In this document: positions 13,401-26,157 of the stretch, piece by piece
How the letters are laid out: every line of letters begins with the position of its first letter
Position numbering within the stretch: the stretch's first letter is position 1
From: Ziziphus jujuba
Taxonomy: Eukaryota > Streptophyta > Magnoliopsida > Rosales > Rhamnaceae
Length of the DNA stretch: 64,000 bases
Assembly (NCBI RefSeq): GCF_031755915.1
Contig: NC_083382.1
Span: 14,087,501-14,151,500 of the forward strand
Direction: 5' to 3'
Notes under the pieces: model-generated
What the model saw: the letters and a program-made list of their open reading frames with translations, nothing else
Database searches by the model: none
What the model was told of the DNA's origin: nothing
Translations under genes and position numbers: made by a program

Positions 13401-15409
13401 TATATAAAGTGAAAACATTAAAGCAAATTTTTTTATTTGACCACACCAACAATGCCTCTTAACAAAAGAATAAAAAAATAGGATCATTACTTATTATAAG
13501 GGACTCCTACTACCATGTCAAATAAATTTACACTTCCAAAATACACAACCACACATACAAATTTATTAACAATACTACTTTTCAGTTGACAATTACAGAG
13601 TATAGCCAATTGCATAACTCATAAATCAATATCCATCACCAAAAACAAAACTATATCATCGATTAAGACAAATCAAAACAGAAATGTGTTCCGACCTTCT
13701 TTCAAGAGATATTTAATCTGGTCTTACTCGTTGCCCATGTTCTCAGAAAAAGTTCAGCATTTCACCAAAACATTTCTCATAAACCTAAATTCCAATTGTT
13801 TTTGGAATGTGCAATGACTAAAAACTTTTCAAAAAAAGCTTCTCTACATAACATACTCTACATTTAAAAAAATTTAAAATCTGCATCACTTTGCAAATTG
13901 TCCTGAGAAATTTTCCCCATTCTAAAAGATTTTTCGGTTAAAATAACCCCCATAACCCTCCTCTCAAAGAAACTAATCTTAATCGTGACTTTGTTATGAT
14001 ATAATACACACTTCAAAACACAAAAACAAATAAATTTATAGACCAATGCAGGCTTAAATTTCACAATTTACATGCCACGTATGCGGAAATGAATTACACT
14101 AAGTAAACCATCAGAATTAACAAATTGCCGTAAAGGTGCTGTAGCTAAACCAATCAATCATCTCTTAAGTCCACTTAGACTTCCTGCGTGTGTAATCAGC
14201 TCATTAAAATCTTTATGAAACATCCAGAGGACAAACACCACTCGTGATCAACCTTATATAATTAAACTATCTACAAAATAGAACTATCATTTTTCAAAGT
14301 ATTATCTATTCTTACCTCGTAAAGAGCCAACTCGGTACCAGTCAAGTAAGGTAACTGCCCAAGATAGTAGTAATCCCTGTCACTACAATAATCTACACTA
14401 TTCTTCTCACACCACAATGGTTTCTGAACAGAGTTCCAATATAAAAAATAAAAAATAAAAAAGCAAAAAAAGAAAAAAAAGAAAAGGTAACTAAATTAGC
14501 ATAAGAGATATGGCTGCCAACAGATGTAACAAGAGTAACAGTATAGCAATTTAGACTACAAACCTCAAGGAAATTTAGAATTATCAGAGCAAAATAATTA
14601 AGGGACCAGATGAGATCAAATCGAATAAAAATGAAATACAGCTTTGCAGAACTTTGAAAGTTTGATTGATCGAGTATTTGTTCAGGTAGACCAATTCCAT
14701 CTTCAGCCTGCATAATGTGTATCAACTAATCAGGATAAGATAATTTTTCCAGAGACAGAAAGAGTCAAATCAATAATTTACGAGCATATTGTGAAAAGTT
14801 TATGTTTTCTTTACATTGTTGATATTAAAAAGAAGAAAAACTATAAGAGAGATAAGCAAGGTTCATTTCAACTCACATCGAGCTCAAATAGTAGAACCAG
14901 AAACAGAAAATTACATTAAACTTCACATGATAAACTTGCATCTAAATTTTAACCCCATAAAAAAAAAATCAATATTTGCATACCATATATTATGATATTA
15001 AATTCATTGCATTACCAAATCAATCATTAACACCAACATGAAACACAAACACGAACCTTCTAACAAAAATCCATTTCAAAATGTCAAAATTATGATAGAA
15101 TCCACCATAATCAGATCCAAATAAAACAAAGTCCAGCATTTAAAAAAAAAAAAAAAACGACCACCAGCAGATCAAAGTCAAAACCAAAACTAATATGTAT
15201 ATATATATATATATATATATATGAAAAAAAAAAAAAAAGAGCAGCCATTAAGAACGAAAGCTGAGAAAAACTGCAGGGGAACTAACCAAATCGACGAGGG
15301 CAGCAGCTTTCTGATAAGGCGAGCCATAAGCAATGGCATCGGACCTCCGACGGAATCCGGCGGTCCGGCGAGTTCCACTGCTTTCCCCGCTCAGCAGTGG
15401 CTTCTCCAT
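1229..15409 (-). CDS. TPC1: Two-pore calcium channel protein 1 (vacuolar SV channel), 23 coding exons
   Basis: This is a voltage- and Ca2+-gated cation channel of the vacuolar membrane (SV channel). Coding exons in transcription order: 15409-15287, 14707-14564, 14423-14316, 13100-13008, 11160-11030, 10245-10185, 9989-9823, 8918-8813, 8543-8466, 7580-7519, 7163-7091, 6833-6768, 6661-6518, 6390-6333, 5067-4960, 4401-4338, 4101-3933, 3763-3699, 3407-3317, 2686-2600, 2266-2189, 1451-1417, 1316-1229. All have AG/GT borders and join in phase to 732 residues, close to the 733 of Arabidopsis TPC1. The ATG at 15409 opens MEKPLLSGE and leads into QKAAALVDL. The first pore carries TTSNNPDVW at residues 263-271 and the second has GNW near 630-632. 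The second S4 helix has Arg at 531, 537, 540 and 543. The luminal Ca2+-sensing residues Glu239, Asp240, Asp454 and Glu528 are kept. EF-hand 2 keeps Asp376 and Glu387, while EF-hand 1 (335-346) is degenerate. Frame, length and family residues all argue for a working gene. Confidence 0.96.
7681..7993. repeat. Intronic direct repeat, copy A
   Basis: This block of about 310 bases in TPC1 intron 9 is repeated in the same orientation at 9344-9657 with only scattered differences. Both contain the shared stretches CAAATTTGACAG and CTAGTCCTGACCTACATACC. The copies flank coding exons 8 and 9. Confidence 0.85.
9344..9657. repeat. Intronic direct repeat, copy B
   Basis: Second copy of the block at 7681-7993, here in TPC1 intron 7. 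The two differ by scattered substitutions and short indels, which suggests an old local duplication or two insertions of one dispersed element. I found no clear terminal inverted repeats on either copy. Confidence 0.85.
10311..10474. repeat. Tandem duplication of about 80 bases in TPC1 intron 5
   Basis: Two adjacent units, 10311-10390 and 10391-10474, share the core CAGTATCAAATTGAATATAC followed by TTAAAT and GTCTAAGATTTAA. They do not touch an exon. Confidence 0.8.
11192..11690. repeat. Tandem duplication of about 250 bases in TPC1 intron 4
   Basis: Sequence from about 11192 (ACAGATAAGCAAAAAACCAT) recurs from about 11481. Both units hold ATGTTGTTCAAACTAAATTG and a later AAGTAATCCACAT stretch. 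The second unit is shortened. It lies between exon 5 and the LINE remnant of the same intron. Confidence 0.8.
11990..12335 (-). pseudogene. L1-type LINE reverse transcriptase remnant in TPC1 intron 4
   Basis: On the minus strand, broken frames read [23 protein letters not shown] and [12 protein letters not shown]. These match conserved blocks at the start of the plant L1 (RVT_1) reverse transcriptase, including the first catalytic Asp of the FEKA block. In-frame stops and frameshifts interrupt it, and the blocks after KIDFEKA fade out. It shares the orientation of the host gene and is spliced out as intron. It is a fossil with no coding role. Confidence 0.75.
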
Positions 15410-15430
15410 CTCCTTCTTCCTCTTCAGAGG

Positions 15431-15433
<3 letters not shown>

Positions 15434-15466
<33 letters not shown>
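15434..15466 (-). repeat. CT/GA microsatellite in the TPC1 5' leader
   Basis: A GA run on the plus strand reads as CT on the TPC1 sense strand. It ends about 25 bases upstream of the start codon at 15409. CT-rich leaders next to start codons are common in plant genes and can affect promoter or leader activity. Placing it in the 5' UTR is inferred from position. Confidence 0.7.
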
Positions 15467-15468
<2 letters not shown>

Positions 15469-15469
15469 C

Positions 15470-18400
15470 TGTGAGAGCGACAATGCTTGTGTTTTTCGTT
15501 TCGGGAGCAAAGTTGATGAGACTGCAAGACGTAAATGCGATTTGTTATGTTATAAATTAAAGCCCCCAGTATCTACTTCCACTTTTCCTTTGGAGGGGAG
15601 CTCTGCCCCTTTTTTTTTTTTTTTTTTTTATTACCAAAAAAAAAAAAAAAAAGTGAAAAGAGTTGGCCCGATTTCACGCAAACATTACTGTGGTTTCGGT
15701 ACCATCAGATTACGTCCCCCACGCCACGACCATGAGCTATGAATACGAAATGACCGCGTGTCGTTTCGTCGTTTATGATTTTATTTATTTATTTATTTTT
15801 TTTTTAAAAAATTGGAGAGGTTTTGAATACGCAACGGTCTCTTTCCACGCGTCAAAAAGTCGCACTGTATGGATCACGGCGATAATCACCAATCCTCATC
15901 CGAAGACATGTCGGCAAACTCTTTTTGGCATATTGTTATGGTGTCCGCATCCTCACTTTTCTTACAGTGTTCGTTTATTTTCACATATTTTATCTACACC
16001 ATAATATAACGCATAAAAAATAATTTTTATTTTAATTTTTGATAACTTTATTATAAATATGGATATGGAATTATTGATCACTAACAAATATTATATAATT
16101 GTTTTCAAATATATATATGTTTTGAAATATATAAAAGTGAATTTTAAACAATTCATTACAAATTATATTTTAACAATTTATGAACAAGTTAAATCAGCGA
16201 TCATAACATTTTTTTTTTTTTGTGGTCTTTTAGAAATAAGCAAATAGTAGTGCAAAGAGACCTGACTGTTTTGTCTTTTTTTTTTTTTTCCATGCTTAAT
16301 TATCAGGATTATGACACGATTTAATCTATTATGTCAGCCCATGAAAATATATGTTTCTATTTAGTTAGAAAAATAGACATACATTTATATATTTGTGTAC
16401 CTTGTAGTCGTCGTATGTTTACAAAATATTAAATATGAGTCGCTATATGTCACTATCAAATTCCTCTTATCTCTTTTTTTAGTTTTTTTTTTCTTTTTTT
16501 CAAAATGAAAATATTATACTAACACTGCTTATGGAATTTTGAAATTTTTTTTTAAAAATATTTTGCAAAGACAAGCATGTCGTTATAAAAAATAATAAAT
16601 AAATAAATAAGAGAAGGGAAGAAAAGTAAACGTGGAAGGGCAGTACATTCAACTTTAATATTCAAAAAGTAAATGGGCCAGGGTGACGGTAAATACTGAC
16701 AGGACTCCTCATAGACCACCAAGCCAATAACATTCTGCCATGCTACACCACTCCATCGGCCCATGGGCCCGGGCTTATTAATGTGGTCTGCTATTTTTAC
16801 TTCTTTTTTTTTTTTTTTTTGGGTGAAATATTTTTTATTTTTTCTTGTACATACTGAAAGTGAGAGAATTTCAATTCGGCTCGAGATTGTGTGTTTATCT
16901 ATATTATTCTTTTTCACTTTAATAAAAAAATAGTTTATATATAGATTTTCTTTCAATTACATGAATCTTTTTTTTTTTTTATCATAAGCAATTAAATCTT
17001 TCATTAATTCAAAAAAAAAATCTTTCATTGATTTCTATTCATATATTTCTTTTAAGAAGGTGTTAATGTTCATTAAAATGATCATTTTACTTGTCTTTTC
17101 CAATAGAATCATATAAAAATACCTTTAAAAAAATTATGACAAAAAAAACCCCTTAATTTTTTTTTATGCATAATTTTTTTGAACATAAACGTTAAGGAAA
17201 ACTTTGATATTTGGGGGATTATTCTTGAAAAATGAAAAAATAATAATGAATTATTTCATCTTCTTAAAATGATAGCTAAATTGTGAAGTTAAAATATAAA
17301 CGAACTTAGGAAGAAAAGTGATAAAGATTCAACTTTTAAGTTAAAAAAAAATTAATGGATTGTTAAATCAATCATGTGGATTATAACTTATTGAGCAACT
17401 GTATTTGCAATAGCGACTTTGATATATATATAATTAAGTATTAAAAAAATCTTAACTAAACAAATGAGGACAAGAAAAGTCTTTATTTTTGTTGGCTAAA
17501 AATCTCATATGAAAAAACAAAATCGTTGATAGTGGTTGATAATAACATATGATATTTTTATTAAATATCTAAAGAAATCGAAATATGTTTTAAACTTGAT
17601 AGATTTTTAGAAGGTTAATTTTATTCATTTTTTTTTAGATTTGATTTAAATATAATATAATCACTTTTTGTAGATTTCAAACATGGAATCATTTTCCTTC
17701 CTAGTCATTTCATTCATGTCCATCAAAATAATATGATTTATACCTCTTTAAGAGTACTATTATTATTTGCAAAAGTTTAGAGATTAATTATAATTAGTTT
17801 AACGTTCAAAAGATTTAAATGAAATATAAACTATTTTAGGAGAATCAATGATAATTATGGAAATTTTTTTTGCTTTTTTCAATAAAATTTTCGAGAGGAA
17901 AGATTTTTTATTATCAAAATTTGAATTCCGAAACAATATAGATGCACTCTCAATAATAATGATTTTACTATTAAACTAAATCTACAAATACATGTAATTT
18001 TTATTCTTGATGAAAGATAAAATATGCAAATAATATTTTGATACAATAAGAGGAAGATGGTTACAGAATGATGTGTCATTTATCAAAGTTTCAAGAAAAG
18101 ACATGGATTTTGTCGATTTTGTCGGCAATCTCTTTAGTCTTCTCCAACACATACCTTTTTGCAAACGTACAAGAAACGAAAGGCCAAAAACCATCATAGA
18201 ACAAAGAAAAAACCCAAAACAGAAAAAGGAAAAAGCAAAAATACAAAGTGACAAAAGGAACAAGGCCACGGGCTTTTCGACTTCTGGATTCAAACTATCC
18301 CAATATCTACTATTCAAAGTTAATGGTGACATCCACATGCATTTTATTAAGAAATACAAACAAAGGAAAAAAGAAGAAGTTGCAAATCCAGTTACATCGT

Positions 18401-19367
18401 ATTTGCTATATTATTTCTTAAACTCTAAAACTGTAATTTTAACTCGCAAGACCAAGAAGTGCAATAGTAAAAGTAACAAATAAGCATACTAAACTTCTTC
18501 TTTTTTCTTTTTTTTTTTAAGTATCATTCAAATGTAATTATATTTTTTATTCAGCCTCTCACTTAAAAAGAACATAGATTTTTCTCCAACATTGATATAC
18601 TAATTTTCTTCCCAGTTTTCCTTCTACGGTAAAATAGATATTTTTTTATTAGTATATTAAACAAAAATTGAATTATATTTGCTAGTACAATATAGTGGAG
18701 TTAGCAAAATCTACAGTGTGGTTCAAGCCACTTTGAAAATAAAAATAAAATAAACAAATAAAAAAGCCAGAGAAAGCTGTTTTAATACGAGGACGTTTTA
18801 AACAAAAGAGAAGGTGCCCAAATGTCGACCACCACTTTGTACTTTTTTTGGTACTGTTTATGCTAAATCTCCTCTATATATCAAAGTATTGATAATACAC
18901 TTTAAAAGTATAGTTGCCAAACAACAAAAGTTTCGGATTTATTAATATATAAATTTGGATTTAGATTCAGGGTAAATATTGTCTTTCTCCTAGATTGTAA
19001 TAATAGTATTAAAAAAAAGAGCAAAATAATGTAGTAATGGTTATGACTTTTTCTCTATATTTTATATTGCATTATAACACTTATTGGGCTTCATTTAATT
19101 ACTTTTTGATGTCTTAGCAGGCTCTTGCCAGCATGATCATTCAAAACTATATACATATATATATATTTAATCCAAACTGAAAGGAAAACCGAGTTTTTTT
19201 TTTCTTTTTTTTTTTTTTTATAAATTTTTTGGGTAAATGAAAGGAAAATCGAATTATTTTTTACGATACTAGTCTTGCTTGAAGACCTATGAGTGAGTAT
19301 ATGAAAACCGGTTAGTTTTGCTGTTTGAGTAGAAGACAATAAGTAATATTAAGGAGATTTTTCCCAT
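15470..19367. other. Intergenic DNA with the TPC1 promoter side
   Basis: No gene could be supported. The part near 15470-15700, upstream of TPC1, holds T and A runs and should contain the core promoter, but I could not place a convincing TATA box. A moderately GC-richer patch at about 16620-16790 and open frames near 18000-18480 resemble no family I recognise. The rest is AT-rich with many T runs. Confidence 0.5.
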
Positions 19368-19718
19368 GACCAGAAGGATAAACTCATTTGGACAAAGACA
19401 AAGTCGGAAGTGTTTAGTGTGAAGTCAACTTATGCCTTGGAGGTGGGTGGAGACCAAATAGAGAACAGATGGTGGAAGTTCTTATGGAAGAGTCATTTAC
19501 ATGAACGAACAAAGCTTTTTATGTGGAAGTTGGCTTATTTAGGTTTCCCTGTGTTTTCAAATCTTTCAGCCAGGGGAGTTAGTATTCAAAGTGATGTATG
19601 TGCTCATGGGTGTAACTGTGTGGAAAATGAAATTCATGTGTTTTTCCATTGTGAAGTCGCTAGAGGAATTTGGTTTTGCCAGCCGGTGGGGTGCAATGAT
19701 TTGATGTCCCTTTCTTAA
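19368..19718 (+). pseudogene. LINE zinc-binding (zf-RVT) domain fragment
   Basis: An open stretch of about 115 codons matches the zf-RVT domain found after the reverse transcriptase of plant L1 elements. It runs from a DKLIWT start, through FSVKSTYAL and a WWKFLWKSH...TKLFMWKL helix region, to cysteine and histidine residues ending in HVFFHCEVARGIW. It begins and ends abruptly, with no reverse transcriptase upstream and no poly(A) tail I could assign, so it is a solo fragment of a dead LINE. It is on the strand opposite the LINE remnant in TPC1. Confidence 0.75.
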
Positions 19719-20204
19719 GTGTTTATCAAATCCTATGGGAGTCCTCCCAATTCATGAAGATGATAAAGAAAAGTTTTTCCTTTTTAGTGCCATCACCTTG
19801 GAACACCTGTAATTTAATTTCAAGAATTCATGGAATGATTGAAAAGCCCAATTTAGGGCCTTAGAGATTTTGGGTACTTTGGAGAAATTGGAAAAACCAA
19901 AATTTAGAGTTAGCAATTTTAAAGTTGTGAGATTAAGATTAGAACCTTAAGCACACATTTATTTTATTGTATATTTTTGGTAAGCCTATGTAATATATTT
20001 TAGACACCAACACTAAGCATGGAGGTGATCTCATGGTTGAGCAAAAGTGAGCATCACAACTCTTTAAGTGGAAATATTTATAAATTTATTTTGGGAATTT
20101 TGACAAGTTATTAAAGAAATGGTCTTCAAAATTTTGTGCAATTTTTGGGATAGCTTGCCTATATACTTATATAGGTTGTTATATATATATATATATATAT
20201 ATAC

Positions 20205-20366
20205 AGAAATTATATGGTGAGGACGGTACGCATGAGGATGGCAGTAGTAGTGACGGTTTTTTATAGTATTAACGACGGTTTTTTAGAAAATCGGTTCTAA
20301 TACTATGAAAAACCGTCACCAATACTGTGATCCGCATAAGAACCGTCCGCATCATAAACGGACTAT
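20205..20366 (+). mobile_element. Foldback MITE, copy A
   Basis: This element of about 160 bases is an imperfect palindrome over nearly its whole length. One arm reads ATGGTGAGGACGG and the far arm ends CCGTCCGCATCAT. The arms carry repeated GACGGTTTTT motifs. TA microsatellites flank both sides. A second copy lies inverted at 35811-35972. The class is uncertain. The GACGGTTTTT repeats recall CACTA subterminal repeats, while the TA flanks recall Tc1/mariner targets. Confidence 0.7.
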
Positions 20367-20451
20367 ATATATATATATATATTGTTCTCAGTGTGATATA
20401 AATATCTCTAAGTTTTTAATATGTTTATTGCAGTTGCATGGTTTTTCTAAG

Positions 20452-20486
<35 letters not shown>

Positions 20487-21411
20487 ACCAATAAATAAAT
20501 AAAAAAATAACAACCAAACATAAAATGGCTACGCTAATAATCTGAGCGGACATTTTTAACTCATTCCCGACAATATATATCTTTGATTAAATAGGGCAAT
20601 GAAACTTTCTTACTACCAGTTTTTAAAGGATAGCTAAAACCTTATAACCCACATTAGGTAATTCTATTTACCAAAATTCAAAATTTTCATAAAAATATAT
20701 TAGTTAACACTCTTGATTATGGTGCGTTTATTTATTTATCATTCATTTTGTTATCCATTAAACTATTCGGTCTCTTCTAAAACGTCAACTTAAATTTTGG
20801 AGTTTTAAATCCACTTAACCCATCACCAATAGGCTCAGAAAGAGCCTCATATTCCCTGTGCCTTGTTGTAGAGAGGGAAAGAAACAAGAGTAAGAAAAGA
20901 TTAAAGATAACTGTTTACGGGAAAATGTAAAACAAAGAATAATTATAAAGAATGCTATTGAATTTTGCATAAAAAAATTTAAAATTTTTTTAAAATGTTC
21001 TTTACAATGAAAAATATACTCTTTAAAATAAAGAATTGTATTGAAGATTTTCTTCCATACCATATTCTGGTGAAGTTTATGGCTGATATTGGATCCTTAA
21101 CCTTTGATTACCCTCAAAGTCCAGAATTCACAATTATCTATCAAGACATAGAGAATAAATTAAACATAATAAGAAGTATAATTCTAATTAGTGATTCAAT
21201 ATAATATTCTAATTAGTCATTTAATATAATAAATGCATTCTTTACTTAGCATCCAAAAAATATATATAATAAATACATATTTTTAGGCTTTGCAAAATCT
21301 TAATAAAATAACAAGATCAAATAAAATTATAAAGCAAAGAGGAAAAAAAAAAAACATTATTATTATTATTATTTTCTTTCTATGGTCACATTTTCTAAAA
21401 ATAAAGGATAA
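20367..21411. other. AT-rich intergenic DNA
   Basis: TA tracts are seen near 20367-20383 and 20455-20482 and ATT repeats near 21355-21373. There is no gene or recognisable element. Confidence 0.5.
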
Positions 21412-22442
21412 GTTACATTTTCATACTTTGAAGTTTTAGAGTTATGCGATTGCAATTTTTAACTTTTAATTTAAGCGAATTAGGCCTTAAAATTTCAAAA
21501 CTGTTGCAAGTTAGTCCAATTTCTAATAGTAGTATTGAAATTGACGGTGCTATTAAAATAGACCACAAATAAAAAAATAAAATAAAATTTCTCTTTGGTC
21601 TAATTTTTATCATATTCATTTTTTAGAAATAAAAAATAATTTTTTTAAAAAAATACATTTGTTATTTTCTCATTTCACACACACACACACACACAAAAAG
21701 AAGAAGACCATTTTGGTCTAACTTTTTAATTTTTGTAAAAATGTTTCATTTGACCAAATGAATTATAGACCAAGATACCAATATAGAAATGAATTATTGT
21801 TTATTTTTCCATTTGAACGAAAAAAAAAAACCATCTAAAATGGAAAAATAAAAATTATACCAAAAAAATAAAATGGAGGCCTTTTTTTATTTTTGAATTT
21901 TTTTTTCCATTTTGGTCCATTCTAATTAATTTTTCCAATTTTTTGCCTCCATTTTGGTTTATAAAATGGTCCCTTGTTTTTTCAATTTTTATTTGTTTTA
22001 CTTGTTTCTCTAATTTTTATTTTGATATTTTGTTCTGATTATTTTTAATTTTTGGTCCAATAAATTTTTTTTTATTTGACTAAAAATTCCAATTTTATTT
22101 TTAATCTAATTTTATGGTAAAAATATTTAATTATAATTGTGGATGTTTTAATTTAAATAAAACAGGAATGGATACATTATTCCAAACTAAAAATCATAAA
22201 TATAAAATGAAAAAATAACAAATGTATTTTATCAATTTTTTTAAAAAGTAAACATTTTTTAATTTTAAAAAAGTATTTATGACAATAAATGATTTCAACA
22301 TTGTCAATTTTAATATTACTATTAGAAATTGGACTAATTTTCAAGAATTTTGAAAACTTCAGGCCTAATCTGCACAAATCAAAAATTCAAAATCGAAATT
22401 GCATCACACTAAAATTTTAAGATACCAAAGTACATTCATCTA
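21412..22442. mobile_element. Element of about 1 kb with long terminal inverted repeats
   Basis: The left 210 bases (from about 21412) recur inverted in the right 180 bases (to about 22442). Shared blocks include AATTAGGCCT, TTAGTCCAATTTCTAATAGT and a GCGATTGCAAT-like block. The arms have diverged noticeably. The centre is low-complexity AT with no open frame resembling a transposase. This is a non-autonomous DNA transposon of unknown superfamily. I could not fix the exact ends or a target duplication. Confidence 0.6.
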
Positions 22443-25005
22443 TACTACATATAAAATGAAAGAACTTATGTATGTAATGTAAAACAGCGTGCATATAAAA
22501 CTAGCGAAGTTTATGAATAATGATGAGTGAGGGAAACAATTGACATATATATATATATATATATATATTTACAATTCTGATCACATCATGCTATTATGAT
22601 TATATAAAATCATGATATATTGTAAATTAGTCAGGACAGAATGATTATTTACATTTCATTCCGAATAATATTGTATGAACATTATAAAATCAGAATATCC
22701 TGATTTGATAATTATTATATATATATGTGTGTGTAGATGAGTAAGGGGACTTGATGGTTTGAATATATGGTTTGTTTTTTTTTTTTTTTTTTTAGCTTTT
22801 AGATTGTATACTAATATTTAAGATTTAAAAATAACCAAATATAACTTTAGGAAAATAAAATATGTTAGAACTGTAAATAATAAATAGCTTTTAGATCATA
22901 TATTGAGATTTACAATTTAAATAGTGGTTAAACAAAACTTTCATGACATATTAAAATTTTATTAAAAAAAAAAAACCATATCAAAAAGGATAATTAATAA
23001 ATATAATTTTAAATATTATCAATTAATGGTAATTTAAAGGCTGAAAAAAATTGTGACATTAATTGTAATATCAAAGACCTTACATAAATTGAATAGTTCT
23101 CTCCTCTTAATTTAATTTGTTTTTTTGGATGATTTTCTTGAGAAGCTTTAAATAGGATGTGGAAGGCTTTTTCCAGGCATGACTTGAATTTGTGAGAATC
23201 TAATTGCTCTTTTTCAACACCAAAGTAGTCTCATCTTTCTCATGTAACTTACAAATGATATAAACAAAAGGTATATCAATTCAGCGTAAAGCTATGTAAA
23301 CCTATATTATATAATTATATTATAGTGTCTTTTCTTAACATATATTTAAAATGGGGACACTTTTAGTGCAAACCATGCATCTTGATTTATATGGGTAAAT
23401 CATAGTTTGATACATATGATACGTACCAAACAATATAAGGCATAAAAAATTGCCATAGAACTTATGTGTGTGTATATATATATATATACACACACCAAAG
23501 GAGGAAGATCCAAAAGAGTATTTGACATCTATTATCGTCTATCCTAGTGTTGTGACGGAGAATTGACATGTCAATAAACGATCACCACGATAATAAACGA
23601 ATTGAATAATAAGGATTAAATCAATTATCTATCATTCCACTAATGTTCAGTTATTGGAATAATCTAGTAATTTTTTTAACCAAAGGCAGTCAAAGAAGCC
23701 ACGTCATTTCTATGAATACCAGGTTATGGTTACTGAGTCTTTTGGATAACACTTTTTTATATTATCATCAAAATATAGGTATTATAATTTATTGTCTTTG
23801 TAAAAATGTTATGCAATTCTTAGTAGCTTGTATTATCATCAAAATGTGAAATATTAAATATTTATTAATTTTCACAAATATATATATATATATATATAAT
23901 AAAATTACAATACGGATGGTTTACATGCTAATCAGCATCAAAAATAATATTTTTTTTAAAAATTATCAATTTTATTATATATTTGTAACAATAAAACCAA
24001 TATATTTGATATTCGCACCATAATCTTACTCTAACTATATATATATTAATAGAAAAAACACCTTTCAGTTTTGGTTCAAATTTCAATTTTTAAGTTGTAA
24101 TGAAAAAGAAAAATTTTCCATAAAGAAAGTAGTTGCTAGTTATTAATGGGATTAAGTGTTCATGGTTGTAAAGTTGGGTTGAGTATCGATCTCAAAATTC
24201 AAAGCTCTAGGCAACCGACACGTTTGGGTTGGATATCGAAGGCCTGTGTCAAATCATATGGGACAGAAGTTTGGGTTTAGGCTTCAATCGAACCACTCAA
24301 CAATGAGAATGAAGGGGATTGGGATAAGATTCAGAGAGCCTTCCCCATTCCTTTTCCTGATTCGCATGTCCCGCCTATACTTTGTCATTTATTTTAAACC
24401 CAGACACGGAATAGGGATTAATTTGCTGGTGGGAGAATAGGGATAGATTCGCAATCCATTTCTGTTTCCCCACCAAAAAATTAAAAAAATCAATTTTAAA
24501 ATATATTTTATTTTTTTAATGTGAGAATATATATATTTCTGACAAATATATTATATATAATACAAATATAATATATTTATAAAACATAATTTTATATAAA
24601 TGTATATATATATATATTCATATATAAAGCGAAAATCTCCAAGAAAATAAGTTGAGTGGAGATTTTTACCATTTTAATTAAAAAAATTATTTTAAAAATC
24701 TCGTTCAAATAAAATTACTATAAATATAATAGAAACAAATAAAAGGATAGTTTATTATAGAACATGTAAAATCCAATACGAACAAACACTCATATAAATG
24801 AATTATTAATTTTAATTAACTAATTAAAAAGGTTGGTATTTTAAATTCGCTGTTTTAAAAATTTTTAAATAATCATAATAATCAATTTTTTTTTTTGTTT
24901 TTAAATTACATAATTTACATACCTTGTGCGCTTAACGACATGGGCAATGAGGAAGAAATTTTGTCTAACCTGGCCCTAAAAGCTTAGGCCTCAAACTTTG
25001 CAAGC

Positions 25006-25038
<33 letters not shown>

Positions 25039-25099
25039 GTTTTGTATTGTTTCATTATAATGTCTCTCTATTCCCTTTCCATTATTCTTTTGCTAAAAA
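22443..25099. other. AT-rich intergenic DNA
   Basis: No gene could be supported. TA tracts lie near 22545-22570, 23478-23495 and 23880-23900, and an ATT run lies near 25009-25038. A less AT-rich patch at 24150-24480, with repeated GGGATT/GGGATA motifs, looks like old transposon sequence but could not be classified. Confidence 0.5.
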
Positions 25100-25104
25100 T
25101 TATT

Positions 25105-25612
25105 TGTTAGAAATTTTATGGATCTAAATATACATAATAAATTCCATTAATCATAAATTACTAACTTCCAAACGCAGTCATTGATAAATTAAATCTTTAA
25201 TCCTACAAAATAGAAACAACGTAAAGTAGTGCCTATGGACATACTACTCTCAAACCACTCTCAGATTTCTGAAAACCCTAATCTCCAAATACTGTATGGT
25301 ATATATAGTGTCTGCTTGCCCTAGACCTTTTAAATAGTCTCTGCAAGTCAAACTTATCCATTAATTTTGACACACATAAAATAATAATAATTTGATAATA
25401 TAATTATACTAGGAAAAATATGGATAAGTCAATGGGCTTATAAAGAGCGTTGGTCCTCCAGTCCAATGGGTTAACTGGAGTCTTATAGAGAGTGTGTGAC
25501 CAAGGACCCTACTACAAAATAATAAAATAAACCAGTCCCATTAATGGCATAAATAGGCCCTGTAAGTGAGTAATTGATTATGCCAAGCCCACAAATATTA
25601 ATTTATTCAACA
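25105..25612 (-). repeat. Copia 1 3' LTR
   Basis: Left LTR of the minus-strand element. It begins TGTTAGAAATTTTATGG and ends TTATTCAACA on the plus strand. It pairs with 31673-32174. Confidence 0.93.
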
Positions 25613-26157
25613 TTCTCCCACTTGGACTGCATAATCATCATCATATAAAATTTAAACTCACTTATTATATAATCTCCTGAACCATAATGCCATTTCATCC
25701 AAATATATAATATACCGACAGGGCACAACAATATACTAGACTAAGCAGTAGAGATTCTCTCAGTAAATCTCCCAAAATATTATACCATTTTAACTGAGTA
25801 CTTTGCATGCCATAAACTCAGTCTAGGTAGTAGAGATTTACTTAACCATGTGCAATCCCCCAACACACAAAACCATTTCATTCAAGCACATTGCGTATCG
25901 ACAGGATACAACAATATACCCAAACTAGGTAGTAGGGATTCATCATGGCACCTGTGGATCAACATACACATATACATAGACTAATAGTCTCAACAATCCT
26001 GTAAATACAAGAAGCAATAATATGTGTAATAAATCATCTCATAAATAAATAATGATCCACATACATCAATGTATTAAAATATTCAAAGAAATAAATAATA
26101 CTCAACATGGATATTACTACAGAAAACATAACAAACTCCAACTGACCTACAGTAGTC
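25613..26157 (-). repeat. Copia 1 3' untranslated region with tandem repeat
   Basis: Between RNase H and the 3' LTR, a unit of about 185 bases recurs. It is marked by CATTTCATTCAAGCACATTG or CATTTCATCCAAATATATAA, then CGACAGG, CACAACAATATAC and a GTAGAGATT or GTAGGGATT block. Units begin near 25688 and 25874. CGACAGG motifs also recur in the element's 5' leader near 30330, 30410 and 30570. Confidence 0.55.

Noticed and set aside
15221..15742. Open frame of 173 codons on the plus strand over TPC1 exon 1
   Set aside because: It is the antisense of TPC1 exon 1 plus GA, A and T runs. The minus strand gives a clear TPC1 start that splices in phase.
16552..16956. Minus-strand open frame of 134 codons
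   Set aside because: Its lysine and phenylalanine runs come from A/T tracts. No domain, start context or homologous motif was recognised.
17982..18483. Overlapping open frames of about 125-136 codons on both strands
   Set aside because: Composition is low-complexity and neither frame resembles a known family. Mutual overlap suggests chance open frames.
24150..24480. Less AT-rich patch considered as a gene exon
   Set aside because: The 64-codon open frame has no recognisable motif, and the GGGATT-type repeats look like old transposon sequence.
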